This document shows positions 16,597-27,062 of a DNA stretch of 64,000 nucleotides, piece after piece. The stretch comes from Lacrimispora saccharolytica (GTDB taxonomy: Bacteria; Bacillota; Clostridia; Lachnospirales; Lachnospiraceae). A program made the position numbers and the translations under genes. The notes beneath the pieces are model-generated. The model was not told where the DNA came from, searched no databases, and saw only the letters and a program-made list of their open reading frames with translations. How positions within the stretch are numbered: the stretch's first letter is position 1; each line of letters starts with the position of its first letter. Location: the NCBI GenBank assembly GCA_021531795.1, contig JADYUL010000010.1, positions 1 through 64,000 on the forward strand, given 5' to 3'.

Positions 16597-18816
16597 TTAT
16601 ATCCCTTCTACTTCCCCTATCCTTGCGGCCAATCCGGTGTATCTCCTGTTCTCGTTCTCGCAACGAATCATTTCTTTTACCGTGTTCTCACTCCCCAGTA
16701 TAACAACACAGTCCTTTGCCCTTGTGACTCCCGTATACAGCAGATTCCTGTAAAGTAGACTCCTAGGCCCTCCAAGAAGCGGCATTATCACGACCGGATA
16801 TTCACTTCCCTGAGATTTATGAATGGTGATTGCATACGCAAGCTCCAACTCCTCTAAGGTCTCGTAGGAATACTCCGCCTCTCTTCCGTCATCAAAGGTA
16901 ATTTTTATTAATCTTGACGGTTTATTAATATGGTCTATTATTCCAATATCTCCATTGAATACGCCCTTACCTCTCTGAGCTGATATTCCATAGGTTGACA
17001 TAATATCCCACTCCATGTCGTAGTTGTTCTTCGTCTGCATAACCTTGTCGCCGACTCTGAAGATATTCTCCCCATACTCAAGTTCTACCTTCTTGTCAGA
17101 CGGCGGATTGATGCATTCCTGAAGGATCCTGTTTAATTCCCATACTCCCAGCGCACCCTTCTTCATCGGTGTCAGTACCTGTATCTGCATAGGGCTGGTA
17201 TTGAAATGCTTTGGGAGCTTCTCACAGATGAGATACAGCAGTGCCTGCCTGATCTCCTCATAGTTATCCCGCTTTAACAGAAAGAAATCCTCATATTTTG
17301 TCGTAAAATCAATCTGTTCACCGTTGTTAATCATGTGAGCATAGGTTACGATGTGACTCTCGTTAGACTGTCTGAATATGTATTTAAGCTCTACATTCGG
17401 ACATACTCCCGAATCGAGCATATCCTTAAGTACCTGACCCGGACCGACACTTGGCAGTTGGTTGGAATCGCCGACTATTATAAGCTTGCATCCGGGAGTT
17501 ATGGCTTTAAGCAAAGAATTAAACAGTAAAATATCAACCATTGACGCTTCATCGATTATTACTGCGTCCACGTCAAGAGGGTTGTCCTCGTTCATCTCAA
17601 AGTATGCATCCGCTCTTTCCTCGGGATTGTGCTTAATACTTAACAGTCTGTGTATGGTGCTTGCTTCATAGCCTGTCGTCTCCGACATCCTCTTGGCCGC
17701 TCTTCCCGTGGGCGCGGCCAGAACGAAGCGAAGGTTTCTTCTCTCAAGGCCTGAGATTATACTCTTAATAGTCGTCGTTTTACCGGTTCCGGGACCTCCG
17801 GTCAATATGAACAGCCCCTCACTTAAGGCCTTAATTACTGCCTCTCTCTGAAGGTCATGAAGCTCAATATCAAGCTCTGACTCTATGCTCTTAATCTCGC
17901 TGTCAAGCTCTGATGCACTTATTCTGTCCGAATATCGCGTCAGTGTCAGCAGCTTAACGGCACAGTTTTTCTCAATTTGATAATATTCAGTGAGATATAT
18001 GTTGAGTCTGTCCTCAGACTTAACTTCAATCAGCTGTCTCTCTATCTTCAGCTCATCAAGCTGCCTCTCAATATCACTCTCGCATACCCCCAGAAGCTCA
18101 TAGGCTGAGCGGATCAGCTCCTCCCTTGGCAGATAGGTATGCCCGTCAGTGGACGCTTCCTTAAGACAGTGGATTATGCCGCACTGGATTCTGAACTCGG
18201 AATCCAGTTTAACACCTGTCTTTGCAGCAATTTCATCCGCTCTCTTAAAGCCGATACCGTTCACTTCTCTCGCAAGTTTATATGGGTTATTAAGTATTAT
18301 ACTCTTTATCTGACTTCCATATTCATCGTACAGCTTTATAGCCATGCTGTTGGATATTCCATACTTCTGCATGAACATAACCACATTCCTGAGTTCATGA
18401 CGCTCAGACATCTGTGTCGCTATACTTATGGCCTTACGCTCTGTTATACCCTTGATTTCCGAGAGTCTCTCCGGTTCCTCTTCTATAATCCTGAAGGTGT
18501 CCTCTCCGAAATGCTTGATTATCTTCTTGGCCGTACTGGGACCTATGCCCTTGATCGCACCCGAAGCAAGATATCTCTCCATATCCAGAATATCGGTTGG
18601 CTCAATTATTTCGTAGTTTAACACCTTGAGCTGGACTCCGTAGGTTGGATGATCCACCCACTCACCGCTCACCTCGATGGTCTCTCCCTCAGTCAGCCCC
18701 GGAAATCGGCCTGTACATATAACATCATCATCCTCTGTGTCAAGCTCCAGAACGCCATATGTATTGCTTTCGTTATAATACAGGAAATGGTCTACGTAAC
18801 CCTTTATTACTTCCAA
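16597..18816 (-). CDS. recD2: RecD2-type ATP-dependent DNA helicase
   Basis: RecD2 is a 5'-3' superfamily 1B helicase that acts outside RecBCD in recombination and fork repair. The 739 residues show the N-terminal OB-like part, helix-hairpin-helix repeats (IKGIGPSTAKKI, EIKGITERKA, VNGIGFKRADEIA), Walker A LTGGPGTGKTTT near residue 340, Walker B VIIDEASMVD and the C-terminal AITIHKSQGSEY motif. Translation starts at a TTG with a GGAG site. A terminator stands between it and the flagellar genes upstream, leaving no room for a normal promoter. Confidence 0.93.
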   Translation of the reverse strand: MEVIKGYVDHFLYYNESNTYGVLELDTEDDDVICTGRFPGLTEGETIEVSGEWVDHPTYGVQLKVLNYEIIEPTDILDMERYLASGAIKGIGPSTAKKIIKHFGEDTFRIIEEEPERLSEIKGITERKAISIATQMSERHELRNVVMFMQKYGISNSMAIKLYDEYGSQIKSIILNNPYKLAREVNGIGFKRADEIAAKTGVKLDSEFRIQCGIIHCLKEASTDGHTYLPREELIRSAYELLGVCESDIERQLDELKIERQLIEVKSEDRLNIYLTEYYQIEKNCAVKLLTLTRYSDRISASELDSEIKSIESELDIELHDLQREAVIKALSEGLFILTGGPGTGKTTTIKSIISGLERRNLRFVLAAPTGRAAKRMSETTGYEASTIHRLLSIKHNPEERADAYFEMNEDNPLDVDAVIIDEASMVDILLFNSLLKAITPGCKLIIVGDSNQLPSVGPGQVLKDMLDSGVCPNVELKYIFRQSNESHIVTYAHMINNGEQIDFTTKYEDFFLLKRDNYEEIRQALLYLICEKLPKHFNTSPMQIQVLTPMKKGALGVWELNRILQECINPPSDKKVELEYGENIFRVGDKVMQTKNNYDMEWDIMSTYGISAQRGKGVFNGDIGIIDHINKPSRLIKITFDDGREAEYSYETLEELELAYAITIHKSQGSEYPVVIMPLLGGPRSLLYRNLLYTGVTRAKDCVVILGSENTVKEMIRCENENRRYTGLAARIGEVEGI

Positions 18817-18831
18817 ATCTTTCTCCCTGAT

Positions 18832-18857
18832 AAAAAAGCCACCGGTAAACGGTGGCT
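18832..18857 (-). terminator. rho-independent terminator after the flagellar rod genes
   Basis: On the minus strand AGCCACCG and CGGTGGCT pair around a TTTAC loop and are followed by six T. It ends the mbl-flgF-flgG-flgJ transcript, lying immediately after the last gene's stop. Confidence 0.9.
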
Positions 18858-18864
18858 TGATAAT

Positions 18865-19227
18865 CTATTCTGACAAATTACGCTTCATCTGTTCATACAG
18901 CATCTGAGCAAGACCAAGGCTGTTGTTCTCCGTTGATTCGCTTGCGAGCTCCTGAATCATGTTCTCGCCAAAGAAATCAACCAGCTTCTCACTTGAAGAG
19001 TTCTGCTCCTCGTCTCCAAGCTCAGTTGTCTTCCACATCTCCTTAAATACCTGCTCAAGGAAATATGACTCGAACTGTTTGCATGCATCCATCAGTTCCT
19101 CATCTGTTGAATCCTTGCTGACAGAACCTGTTGCATTCTTTATCTTATCATTCTTTAGACTATCGCTCGTCAAAGCAGAATAATCCGAATATACTCCGCT
19201 TAGACCTCCCAAATCAATTGAACTCAT
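18865..19227 (-). CDS. FlgJ N-terminal-type rod-binding protein
   Basis: A 120-residue protein matching only the rod-scaffolding half of FlgJ: a variable N-terminus, then ELMDACKQFESYFLEQVFKEMWKTT and a C-terminal segment (LAQMLYEQMKRN) typical of rod-capping proteins. The muramidase half found in enterobacterial FlgJ is absent, as is usual in Firmicutes. It follows flgG by 12 bases and ends at a terminator, so it closes the flagellar rod operon. It should act in the periplasm-equivalent space as a scaffold for rod assembly. Confidence 0.85.
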   Translation of the reverse strand: MSSIDLGGLSGVYSDYSALTSDSLKNDKIKNATGSVSKDSTDEELMDACKQFESYFLEQVFKEMWKTTELGDEEQNSSSEKLVDFFGENMIQELASESTENNSLGLAQMLYEQMKRNLSE

Positions 19228-19239
19228 AGGCTACCTCAA

Positions 19240-20061
19240 TTATCTCTTAAGATTGTTGGCTATCTCCATCATCTGATCTGTAGTAGTAATTGCCTTACTG
19301 TTCATCTCATATGCTCTCTGGGCAACAATCATATTAACCATCTCGTCAACTACCTGTACACCCGAACCTTCCAGATATCCCTGGATTACACGGCTCTTGT
19401 CAAGATTGGGTGAGGTTGATTCGTTCATGGCCTGACCACTGGCTGCAGACACGTTATACATTGTATCATTCACCTTCTCAAGACCTGATGGGTTAGCGAA
19501 CTGGAAGAGACCTATCTGAATACCGATGGGCTGTGGATTGTTGGCCTCATCCGGATAACAGAGTCTTCCGTCCTTATCAACCGTTATCTTGCTGGCAGAA
19601 TACTGAGTAGTACTTATTGTAATTGGCTTACCTGTGGTATCAAGCACCGGAAGACCGTCCGAGGTAGCAAGTGTCAACCGATTAGCACCGTCTGTATTGA
19701 ATATAAAATTACCGTTTCTGGTATATTTCAGACTTCCGTCAACATCTCTTACAGCGAAGAAGCCCTTACCTTCAATCGCGAAGCAGGTATCTGATTCTGA
19801 TGCAAGAAGGGAACCCTGTCTGAAAAGAGAAGTAACTGACGAATTACGAACGCCAAGTCCAACCTGTGCGCTGATGGGCTTGTTCTCACCATTGGCCGTG
19901 GTTGTCTCAGTCTGCATTGTCTGATACAGAAGAGACTTGAACTCGGCAACCTCTGCCTTATAACCCGTGGTGTTAACATTAGCCAGGTTGTTGGCTATTG
20001 TATCAAGGTTTGTCTGCTGCGCAATCATACCGCTGGCAGCTGACCATAATGATCTTACCAT
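19240..20061 (-). CDS. flgG: flagellar distal rod protein FlgG / FlhP type
   Basis: A 273-residue axial protein. The N-terminus MVRSLWSAASGM with TNLDTIANNLANVNTTGYK is the conserved rod/hook coiled-coil half, and the C-terminus (VQVVDEMVNMIVAQRAYEMNSKAI) is its partner; the middle is the variable flagellar basal-body D1/D2 part with QVGLGVRNSSV. The order mbl-this pair matches mbl-flhO-flhP in Bacillus, so it may be named flhP. The GGAGG site is partly framed by a hairpin. Confidence 0.9.
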   Translation of the reverse strand: MVRSLWSAASGMIAQQTNLDTIANNLANVNTTGYKAEVAEFKSLLYQTMQTETTTANGENKPISAQVGLGVRNSSVTSLFRQGSLLASESDTCFAIEGKGFFAVRDVDGSLKYTRNGNFIFNTDGANRLTLATSDGLPVLDTTGKPITISTTQYSASKITVDKDGRLCYPDEANNPQPIGIQIGLFQFANPSGLEKVNDTMYNVSAASGQAMNESTSPNLDKSRVIQGYLEGSGVQVVDEMVNMIVAQRAYEMNSKAITTTDQMMEIANNLKR

Positions 20062-20070
20062 ATATTTCCT

Positions 20071-20114
20071 CCAAGTAACCTTCCTTGGATGCTACTGACC
20101 GCCTCCGGCGGTCA
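20071..20114 (-). other. two hairpins between the two rod genes
   Basis: GACCGCC (20097-20103) and GGCGGTC (20107-20113) form a 7-bp stem extended by one T-A pair, with no T run behind it. Nearer the flgG start, CCAAG and CTTGG pair across eight bases and touch the GGAGG site. They could set the ratio of the two proteins by mRNA stability or translation; nothing proves it. Confidence 0.45.
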
Positions 20115-20147
20115 AATTATATACCTACAATATCTATATCGACAGAA

Positions 20148-20924
20148 TTATACTTTTCCTAACTGATTAGCTGCAATTTCCAGTGTGCCGTCTATTGTTG
20201 TGATAAGCTTCTGGTTGCTCTCATACTGTCTTGAAACGGATATCATCTCAACCATCTCATCCACCACCTGAACATTGGAGGTCTCAATATATCCCTGTCT
20301 TATCTGTCCGACATAGATTGCTTCCTTGGCACCCTCCACCGGCTCGTAATAATTCTCGCCGTAGTGCTTAAGATAATTGTGATCCTCGAATTCAGTAAGC
20401 TTGATTCTGTTAAGTCTTACATCGTCCTGGTAGATGTCACCGGCAACATCCACTCTAATCTCCTTAGTTGGATCGAGCTTGATTCTGTTTCCGTTTGCTC
20501 CGAGCACATAGTCACCGTCCTTGGTAACAAGATAGCCTTCGGTATTGAGTACGAAGGCACCGTCTCTCGTATACTTGGTGCTTGTATTGCCCTGCTTGTC
20601 CGTAAATTCTATATTGAAGAATCCGTCACCCGTTATTGCAAAATCACAGGTATTACCCGTGATCTTAAGCGAGCCCTGAGAATAATCTGTATAGTTCTCG
20701 CCGATCTTAACACCGAGATTGCCGGTTCCGATCCGCTTGCTTAATCTTCCTGCCTCGGACAAATCCTTAATCTTATACATAAGGACATCATCAAAGGCCT
20801 GGCTTGTAGCACCCTCCTTCTTGTATCCGTTGGTATCCACATTAGCCAGGTTATTGGTCAGAACATCCATCCTGTTCTGCTCATTAATCATACCCGTATA
20901 AGCAGTATATAAGCCTTTAACCAT
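20148..20924 (-). CDS. flgF: flagellar proximal rod protein FlgF / FlhO type
   Basis: A 258-residue paralogue of the next gene. It carries the rod signature NRMDVLTNNLANVDTNGYKKEG at the N-terminus (with the usual asparagine-rich loop), the ITGDGFF motif in the middle and VQVVDEMVEMISVSRQYESNQK at the C-terminus. By order it corresponds to FlhO of Bacillus, and in rod terms to FlgF. It lies 27 bases after mbl with an AAGGAG site. The presence of this mini-cluster implies a flagellated cell, though the main flagellar operon is elsewhere. Confidence 0.88.
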   Translation of the reverse strand: MVKGLYTAYTGMINEQNRMDVLTNNLANVDTNGYKKEGATSQAFDDVLMYKIKDLSEAGRLSKRIGTGNLGVKIGENYTDYSQGSLKITGNTCDFAITGDGFFNIEFTDKQGNTSTKYTRDGAFVLNTEGYLVTKDGDYVLGANGNRIKLDPTKEIRVDVAGDIYQDDVRLNRIKLTEFEDHNYLKHYGENYYEPVEGAKEAIYVGQIRQGYIETSNVQVVDEMVEMISVSRQYESNQKLITTIDGTLEIAANQLGKV

Positions 20925-20951
20925 ACATTCTCCTTAGGAAGATCTCCTATC

Positions 20952-21944
20952 CTATGACTCTCTGTAGCCTGACAGGAACTCGACATATTTGCCTGTTCCT
21001 ATAGCAACGGCAGTCATAGGCTCCTCTGCCGTCATTGTTGTGATACCGGTCTTAGAGCAAATCAAATCTTCAAGACCGTTAAGTAAACTTCCGCCACCTG
21101 TAAGAACAATTCCTCTGTCTGCTATATCCGCAGCAAGCTCCGGAGGAGTTCTCTCCAGTACACTGTGGATACAGTCTACAATCTTGGAGGTTGTCTCTCT
21201 TAAGGCTTCCTCTGTATCCTCACTTGATATCTTGAGTACTCTTGGAAGACCTGTAACCAGATTACGTCCCTTAACATCATAATATACGGGCTCAGGTCTC
21301 TTGAAGGCTGAACCTATATTGATCTTTATATCCTCAGCCATTCTCTCACCGATCAACAGGTTATACTTCTTACGCATATATCTTACGATTGCTTCATCGA
21401 AGTCATCACCTGCTATCTTGATAGAATCACTTACAACAGCACCACCAAGTGAAATAACTGCTACATCAGTAGTACCACCACCGATATCTACTATCAGATT
21501 ACCACAGGGCTTGGCGATATCGATTCCAGCACCGATTGCTGCTGCAATGGGCTCCTCGATAATGGCAACCTCTCTTGCTCCCGCAACATAGGTTGCATCT
21601 TCAACTGCTTTCTTCTCAACCTGTGTAACACCGCTGGGAACACATACCGCGATACGAGGCTTACGAAGACTTCTCCTGCCCACTGCCTTCTGGATAAAGT
21701 ACTTCATCATCTTCTCCGTAACCTCATAGTTGGAGATTACACCCTGACGAAGTGGTCTTACCGCGATAATGTTACCCGGTGTACGACCAAGCATGAGTCT
21801 GGCCTCTTCACCTATAGCCTTAATCTTGTTGGTATCTCTATCAAATGCCACTACTGAAGGTTCCTTCAGTACTACACCCTTACCTCTGATGTACACGAGA
21901 ATACTCGCTGTACCCAAATCAATTCCAATGTCTGTTGCCTGCAT
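20952..21944 (-). CDS. mbl: MreB-family actin homologue (Mbl-like)
   Basis: An ATP-dependent bacterial actin that organises lateral wall synthesis and keeps rod shape. The 330 residues contain the actin-fold phosphate loops DIGIDLGTASILVY (5-18) and IVDIGGGTTDVAVI near 155, and the adenosine motif VLTGGGSLLNGL near 285. Because it heads the flgF/flgG pair, as mbl heads flhO-flhP in Bacillus, the Mbl paralogue is likelier than MreB itself (no mreC or mreD follows). It has a GAGAAAGGGG site and a TATAAT upstream (21988-21993). Confidence 0.92.
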   Translation of the reverse strand: MQATDIGIDLGTASILVYIRGKGVVLKEPSVVAFDRDTNKIKAIGEEARLMLGRTPGNIIAVRPLRQGVISNYEVTEKMMKYFIQKAVGRRSLRKPRIAVCVPSGVTQVEKKAVEDATYVAGAREVAIIEEPIAAAIGAGIDIAKPCGNLIVDIGGGTTDVAVISLGGAVVSDSIKIAGDDFDEAIVRYMRKKYNLLIGERMAEDIKINIGSAFKRPEPVYYDVKGRNLVTGLPRVLKISSEDTEEALRETTSKIVDCIHSVLERTPPELAADIADRGIVLTGGGSLLNGLEDLICSKTGITTMTAEEPMTAVAIGTGKYVEFLSGYRES

Positions 21945-21987
21945 ATATAAAACCCCTTTCTCGGATCTGTAAACAAAATATCACTTT

Positions 21988-21993
21988 ATTATA
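21988..21993 (-). promoter_or_regulatory. candidate -10 box of the mbl-flagellar operon
   Basis: A perfect TATAAT lies 44 bases upstream of the mbl start in an AT-rich gap after uvrA. The -35 region at 17 bases reads only TTTTAA-like, so the promoter is tentative. Confidence 0.4.
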
Positions 21994-22034
21994 CAAAAAA
22001 ACGTTTCATATTAAAAGGGCTTTAGTCGAAAACA

Positions 22035-22058
22035 GACCTATTTTAATAAATATCGGTC
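22035..22058 (-). terminator. possible weak terminator after uvrA
   Basis: GACC/GGTC plus TATTT/AAATA form a bulged stem 12 bases past the uvrA stop; on the minus strand it is followed by TGTTTTC. The T run is short, so read-through is likely. Confidence 0.45.
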
Positions 22059-22069
22059 CAAATCCCGGA

Positions 22070-24892
22070 TTACTTTAGCATTCTCTTTAGATACCGTCCC
22101 GTATAGGATTTCTCTACCTGCGCAACCTCTTCGGGAGTTCCTGTAGCTATAACGGTTCCGCCCTTGTCTCCGCCTTCCGGGCCTAAGTCAATAATATAAT
22201 CCGCTGTCTTGATCACATCCAGATTATGCTCAATCACCACCACTGTGTTGCCTGCCTCTGTAAGCTTGGATAAGATTGAACAGAGTCTGTCCACATCTGC
22301 AAAATGGAGTCCTGTTGTAGGCTCATCCAGAATATATATAGTATTGCCTGTGGCTGTTCTGCTAAGCTCCGTTGCAAGCTTGATTCTCTGTGCCTCACCT
22401 CCCGAAAGTGTGGTAGAAGGCTGTCCAAGCTTAATATAACCTAAGCCAACCTCATAGAGAGTCTCCATCTTCTTCCTGATCTTAGGCACATTCTCGAAGA
22501 AGGTCAGTGCCTCCTCAACCGTCATCTCAAGCACATCATATATGCTCTTGCCCTTATATTTAACCTCTAAGGTCTCCCTGTTGTATCTCTTTCCCTTGCA
22601 TACCTCACAGGGAACATAGACATCTGAGAGGAAGTGCATCTCTATCTTGACAATACCGTCACCCGCACAGGCCTCACATCTTCCTCCCTTGATGTTGAAG
22701 GAGAATCTGCCCTTGCTGTAGCCTCTGGCTCTGGCATCACTTGTACCGGCATAGAGGTCTCTAATCAAATCAAACACTCCGGTATAGGTTGCAGGATTCG
22801 ATCTTGGAGTTCTTCCGATCGGAGACTGGTCTATATCGATTACCTTATCCAGTGTATCAATTCCGGTAATGGAATCATGGTCACCTGCAATAGTTCTTGC
22901 TCTGTTAAGAGTCTTAGCCAGGCTCTTATGCAGTATCTCATTAACCAATGAGCTCTTGCCTGAGCCCGATACACCGGTAACACAGGTCATAACTTTGAGC
23001 GGAATATCAACATCTATATTCTTAAGATTGTGTTCTCTGGCTCCATGAACTGTAATAAAGCCCTTGGGTTCTCTTCTGACGGACGGAACTTCTATCTTCT
23101 TAGCTCCGCTTAGGTACAACCCCGTAATAGACCTGGGTTCACGAATAATGTCCTCAGCAGTTCCTATTGCCACAAGCTCACCGCCGTGACTGCCTGCTCC
23201 CGGTCCGATATCTACAATACAGTCCGCTGCACGCATGGTATCCTCATCATGCTCAACCACAATAAGTGTATTGCCGAGATCTCTCAAATGTTTCAGGGTA
23301 GATAGAAGTTTATCATTATCCCTCTGGTGAAGTCCGATACTGGGCTCATCCAGTATGTAGCAGACTCCCATAAGTCCCGAGCCTATCTGTGTGGCCAGTC
23401 TTATTCTCTGTGCTTCTCCTCCCGAGAGGGATGATGCTCCTCTGCCCAGCGTCAAATAGTCCAGTCCGACATCCATAAGGAAGCTGATTCTTGCGTTTAT
23501 TTCCTTAAGTATCTGCTTACCGATTATCATCTGTGTCTCGGTAAACTCAAGTCCGTTCATATATTTCTGAAGATCACCTATAGACAGATTGGTGAGCTCA
23601 TATATGTTCTTATCACCTATGGTTACGGCTAACGATTCCTTCTTGAGTCTCATTCCGTTACAGGTCTTACAGGGAGTGAAGCTCATAAGCTCTTCATACT
23701 CCGCCTTCATACTCTCCGAGAAGGTCTCGTTATATCTGCGCATCATATTGTCAATGAGTCCTTCGAAGGTGGTCGGATACTTGCCGCTTCCTCTCTGACT
23801 CTTATACTTAACTATTACCTCTCTGGCACCTTTACCATAGATGATCATATCCTGAACCTCTTTGGACAGATCCATAAATGGTGTATCCAGAGAGAAATCA
23901 TAGTTTTCAGCTAGGGCATTGAGCAATGCATAGGTGAAGCTTCCGGGCTTACAGCTGCTGGCCCAGCCTATACATGATATCGCTCCCTCTCTTATGCTTA
24001 AGCTCTTATCCGGAATCAGCAGATCAGGATTAAATTCCATCTTGTATCCCAGTCCCACACAGTCGGGACAGGCTCCGAACGGATTGTTGAAGGAGAAGCT
24101 TCTGGGCTCTATCTCAGGTATGCTGATCCCGCAGTCGGGACAGGCAAAGCTGTCCGAGAAGGTATAGGTCTTATCTCCCGGCACCTCACAGTCTACCAGT
24201 CCGCCGCTGAGCTTCAGTGCATTCTCAAGAGAATCTGAAAGTCTGCTCTCATATCCCTCCTTGATCACTATTCTGTCGACCACAATTTCAATACTGTGCT
24301 TAATATTCTTATCAAGGGTAATTTCCTCCGACAGGTCATACATACTGCCGTCAACTACCACTCTTACATATCCGCTCTTTCTGGCACTTTCAATCACCTT
24401 CTCATGGCGTCCCTTCTTACCCCTGACAACAGGTGCCAGTATCTGAAGTTTAACACCCTCACCAAGCTCATAGAGCCTGTCAACCATCTGGTCTACAGTC
24501 TGCTTGGCGATGACCTTACCGCAGTTTGGGCAGTGAGGTGTTCCAAGTCTTGCATATAACAGACGGAAATAATCATAAATCTCTGTTACGGTTCCAACCG
24601 TCGATCGTGGGTTGCGGTTTGTGGACTTCTGGTCAATGGAAATTGCGGGAGACAGACCTTCTATAAGCTCCACATTCGGCTTCTCCATCTGACCTAAGAA
24701 CTGTCTTGCGTAGCTGGATATGGACTCCATATATCTTCTCTGACCCTCGGCATAAATCGTATCAAATGCAAGCGAGGACTTACCCGAACCGGACAGCCCC
24801 GTAAAAACTACAAACTTATCCCTTGGAATATCAACATTTATTGATTTTAAGTTGTGCTCTGCGGCACCTCTTATCTTGATCACATTGCTCAT
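22070..24892 (-). CDS. uvrA: excinuclease ABC subunit A
   Basis: Damage-recognition ATPase of nucleotide excision repair. The 940 residues hold two ABC modules: Walker [13 protein letters not shown] (about 31-42) and [12 protein letters not shown] (about 640), two ABC signatures (SLSGGEAQR and TLSGGEAQR), and zinc fingers including CPDC ... CPDC (about 252-279) and CEAC ... CEVC (about 738-766). It starts one base after the uvrB stop and depends on the SOS-type promoter in front of uvrB. Length is standard. Confidence 0.98.
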   Translation of the reverse strand: MSNVIKIRGAAEHNLKSINVDIPRDKFVVFTGLSGSGKSSLAFDTIYAEGQRRYMESISSYARQFLGQMEKPNVELIEGLSPAISIDQKSTNRNPRSTVGTVTEIYDYFRLLYARLGTPHCPNCGKVIAKQTVDQMVDRLYELGEGVKLQILAPVVRGKKGRHEKVIESARKSGYVRVVVDGSMYDLSEEITLDKNIKHSIEIVVDRIVIKEGYESRLSDSLENALKLSGGLVDCEVPGDKTYTFSDSFACPDCGISIPEIEPRSFSFNNPFGACPDCVGLGYKMEFNPDLLIPDKSLSIREGAISCIGWASSCKPGSFTYALLNALAENYDFSLDTPFMDLSKEVQDMIIYGKGAREVIVKYKSQRGSGKYPTTFEGLIDNMMRRYNETFSESMKAEYEELMSFTPCKTCNGMRLKKESLAVTIGDKNIYELTNLSIGDLQKYMNGLEFTETQMIIGKQILKEINARISFLMDVGLDYLTLGRGASSLSGGEAQRIRLATQIGSGLMGVCYILDEPSIGLHQRDNDKLLSTLKHLRDLGNTLIVVEHDEDTMRAADCIVDIGPGAGSHGGELVAIGTAEDIIREPRSITGLYLSGAKKIEVPSVRREPKGFITVHGAREHNLKNIDVDIPLKVMTCVTGVSGSGKSSLVNEILHKSLAKTLNRARTIAGDHDSITGIDTLDKVIDIDQSPIGRTPRSNPATYTGVFDLIRDLYAGTSDARARGYSKGRFSFNIKGGRCEACAGDGIVKIEMHFLSDVYVPCEVCKGKRYNRETLEVKYKGKSIYDVLEMTVEEALTFFENVPKIRKKMETLYEVGLGYIKLGQPSTTLSGGEAQRIKLATELSRTATGNTIYILDEPTTGLHFADVDRLCSILSKLTEAGNTVVVIEHNLDVIKTADYIIDLGPEGGDKGGTVIATGTPEEVAQVEKSYTGRYLKRMLK

Positions 24893-24893
24893 C

Positions 24894-26882
24894 TCAGTGC
24901 TCTTTCTTCATCTTCTCCTTAATCTCTCTAAGGTCAATAAGCTTATCCCTAAGAGTAGCTGCCGTCTCAAAGTCAAGCTCGGCTGCTGCCTTGCGCATCT
25001 TCTTCTCTATCTTCTCTGAGAGCTTGTCAATCTCAGATAGTGACATGCTCTCCGGATCCTTCTCAAATCGTGCTTCCTCCTTGGCTATCTCCTTGGTAAT
25101 ACTGATAAGCTCTCGTACAGCCTTCCTTATGGTAGTCGGGGTAATACCATGTTCCTCGTTGTATTTCTGCTGGATTTCTCTTCTTCTCTTTGTCTCGGTT
25201 ATCGCATTGTTCATGGAGTCGGTCATGTTGTCGGCATACATGATTACACGACCCTCACTGTTTCTTGCAGCTCGGCCGATCGTCTGAATAAGTGATGTCT
25301 CACTTCTTAGGAATCCTTCCTTATCAGCATCGAGAATGGCAACAAGACTAATTTCCGGTATATCCAGACCCTCTCTTAACAGGTTGATTCCGACAAGCAC
25401 ATCGAACTCATCCAGTCTCATGTCCCTTATTATCGCAGCTCTTTCAAGGGTATCAATATCCGCATGCAGATACCTTACCCTTATACCGACCTCCTTAAGA
25501 TAATCCGTGAGGTCCTCTGCCATCTTCTTGGTAAGGGTTGTAATAAGGACCTTATTCTTATTCGCAGTCTCTTTCCTGATCTCTCCGACCAGGTCATCAA
25601 TCTGACCCTCCGTAGGCTTAACCGTGATATCCGGATCCAACAGTCCCGTAGGTCTTATCACCTGCTCTGCACGCAAAAGTTCATGGTCCGCCTCATAGTC
25701 TCCCGGCGTTGCGCTTACGAACAGAACCTGGTCTATATGGTCCTCAAACTCTTCGAAATTAAGTGGTCTGTTGTCCATCGCAGAGGGAAGTCTGAAGCCG
25801 TAATCCACCAGTGTGGTCTTCCTCGATCTGTCGCCCGCATACATACCGCCAATCTGCGGGATCGTAATATGACTTTCATCAATAATGAGTAGAAAATCAT
25901 CAAAATAATCCATGAGACACATAGGTCTTGATCCTGATTCCCTGCCCGAAAGAGGTCCCGAATAGTTCTCAATTCCGGAGCAGAAGCCCGTCTCCCTCAG
26001 CATCTCAATATCAAAATTCGTCCTCTCGGATATCCTCTGTGCTTCAATAAGCTTATCATTACTCTTAAAGAACCTGACTCTATCCTTAAGCTCCTCTTCA
26101 ATCCTTTGACAGCCTGCTTCTATCTTCTCGGGCGCAATAACATAGTGCGATGCCGGGAAGATGGTCACATGACCTAAGGTATTAAGCATCCTGCCGGTGA
26201 TGGGGTCAACCTCTGCAATCCTGTCTATCTCATCTCCGAAGAATTCCACGCGGATAATACTGTCACCGCCCTCTGCCGGGCATATCTCCACCACATCACC
26301 TCTTACTCTGAAGCTTGCTCTGTCGAGGTCAAATTCGTTCCTGTCATACTTGATATTGATAAGCTCCCTTATTACATCATCCCTGTCCTTCTTCTGTCCC
26401 GGACGAAGCGATACAATCAGTCCCTTGTAATCATCCGGACTTCCCAGACCGTATATACAGCTGACAGAAGCAACAACAATAACATCCCTTCTCTCCGTAA
26501 GGGATGCTGTTGCAGACAGTCTTAGCTTATCTATCTCATCATTCACCGAAGAATCCTTCGCAATATAAGTATCCGAAGACGGCACATATGCTTCCGGCTG
26601 GTAATAATCATAGTAGGACACAAAGTACTCCACCGCGTTCTCCGGGAAAAATTCCTTCATCTCACCATAGAGCTGACCCGCCAGGGTCTTGTTATGCGAA
26701 ATTATAAGCGTTGGCTTATTCAGAGCTGCAATGACATTGGCCATGGTAAAGGTCTTGCCGGAACCTGTAACTCCCAGCAGAGTCTCGCACTGATTGCCTG
26801 CCTTAAATCCATCCACAAGCTCCTCAATTGCCTGTGGCTGATCTCCCGTCGCCTGATACGGTGCATGTAATTTGAAGTCCAT
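24894..26882 (-). CDS. uvrB: excinuclease ABC subunit B
   Basis: DNA helicase-like subunit that verifies damage and recruits UvrC. The 662 residues show Walker [10 protein letters not shown] (about 39-47), the beta-hairpin region with [10 protein letters not shown] near 92, the DESH motif, the helicase C-terminal GRAARN, and a C-terminal UVR motif (about 622-657) that binds UvrC. An upstream LexA-type box points to DNA-damage induction. uvrA follows immediately. Confidence 0.98.
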   Translation of the reverse strand: MDFKLHAPYQATGDQPQAIEELVDGFKAGNQCETLLGVTGSGKTFTMANVIAALNKPTLIISHNKTLAGQLYGEMKEFFPENAVEYFVSYYDYYQPEAYVPSSDTYIAKDSSVNDEIDKLRLSATASLTERRDVIVVASVSCIYGLGSPDDYKGLIVSLRPGQKKDRDDVIRELINIKYDRNEFDLDRASFRVRGDVVEICPAEGGDSIIRVEFFGDEIDRIAEVDPITGRMLNTLGHVTIFPASHYVIAPEKIEAGCQRIEEELKDRVRFFKSNDKLIEAQRISERTNFDIEMLRETGFCSGIENYSGPLSGRESGSRPMCLMDYFDDFLLIIDESHITIPQIGGMYAGDRSRKTTLVDYGFRLPSAMDNRPLNFEEFEDHIDQVLFVSATPGDYEADHELLRAEQVIRPTGLLDPDITVKPTEGQIDDLVGEIRKETANKNKVLITTLTKKMAEDLTDYLKEVGIRVRYLHADIDTLERAAIIRDMRLDEFDVLVGINLLREGLDIPEISLVAILDADKEGFLRSETSLIQTIGRAARNSEGRVIMYADNMTDSMNNAITETKRRREIQQKYNEEHGITPTTIRKAVRELISITKEIAKEEARFEKDPESMSLSEIDKLSEKIEKKMRKAAAELDFETAATLRDKLIDLREIKEKMKKEH

Positions 26883-26975
26883 AATCTGCTCTTTCCTTCA
26901 TAAATCCACATCATCAAAGCTGTATTTCGACAACTTCTATCGTACTATAATATTTTTTAAATGTCTATACTTTTT

Positions 26976-26989
26976 AGAACATCCGTTCG
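26976..26989 (-). promoter_or_regulatory. LexA/DinR SOS box upstream of uvrBA
   Basis: Minus strand CGAACGGATGTTCT matches the Gram-positive SOS operator pattern CGAAC-N4-GTTCG in nine of ten fixed positions. It lies 94 bases upstream of the uvrB start, in the AT-rich promoter region and clear of the hflC terminator. It is where LexA would repress uvrBA. Confidence 0.8.
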
Positions 26990-26999
26990 TAATTATTCT

Positions 27000-27042
27000 A
27001 AAAAAAACGCCCCGACTTACATCTTGGTAAGTCCGGAGCGTT
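27000..27042 (-). terminator. strong terminator after hflC
   Basis: A 15-bp stem (GTAAGTC...GACTTAC with GGGGCGTT/AACGCTCC arms, one or two mismatches) around a six-base loop, followed on the minus strand by eight T. It separates the hflKC operon from uvrBA. Confidence 0.92.
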
Positions 27043-27062
27043 TTGACCATAATACCGTTATT

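Noticed and set aside
21960-22020. CcpA cre site upstream of mbl
   Set aside because: TGAAACGTTTTTTT contains only half of the pseudo-palindrome.
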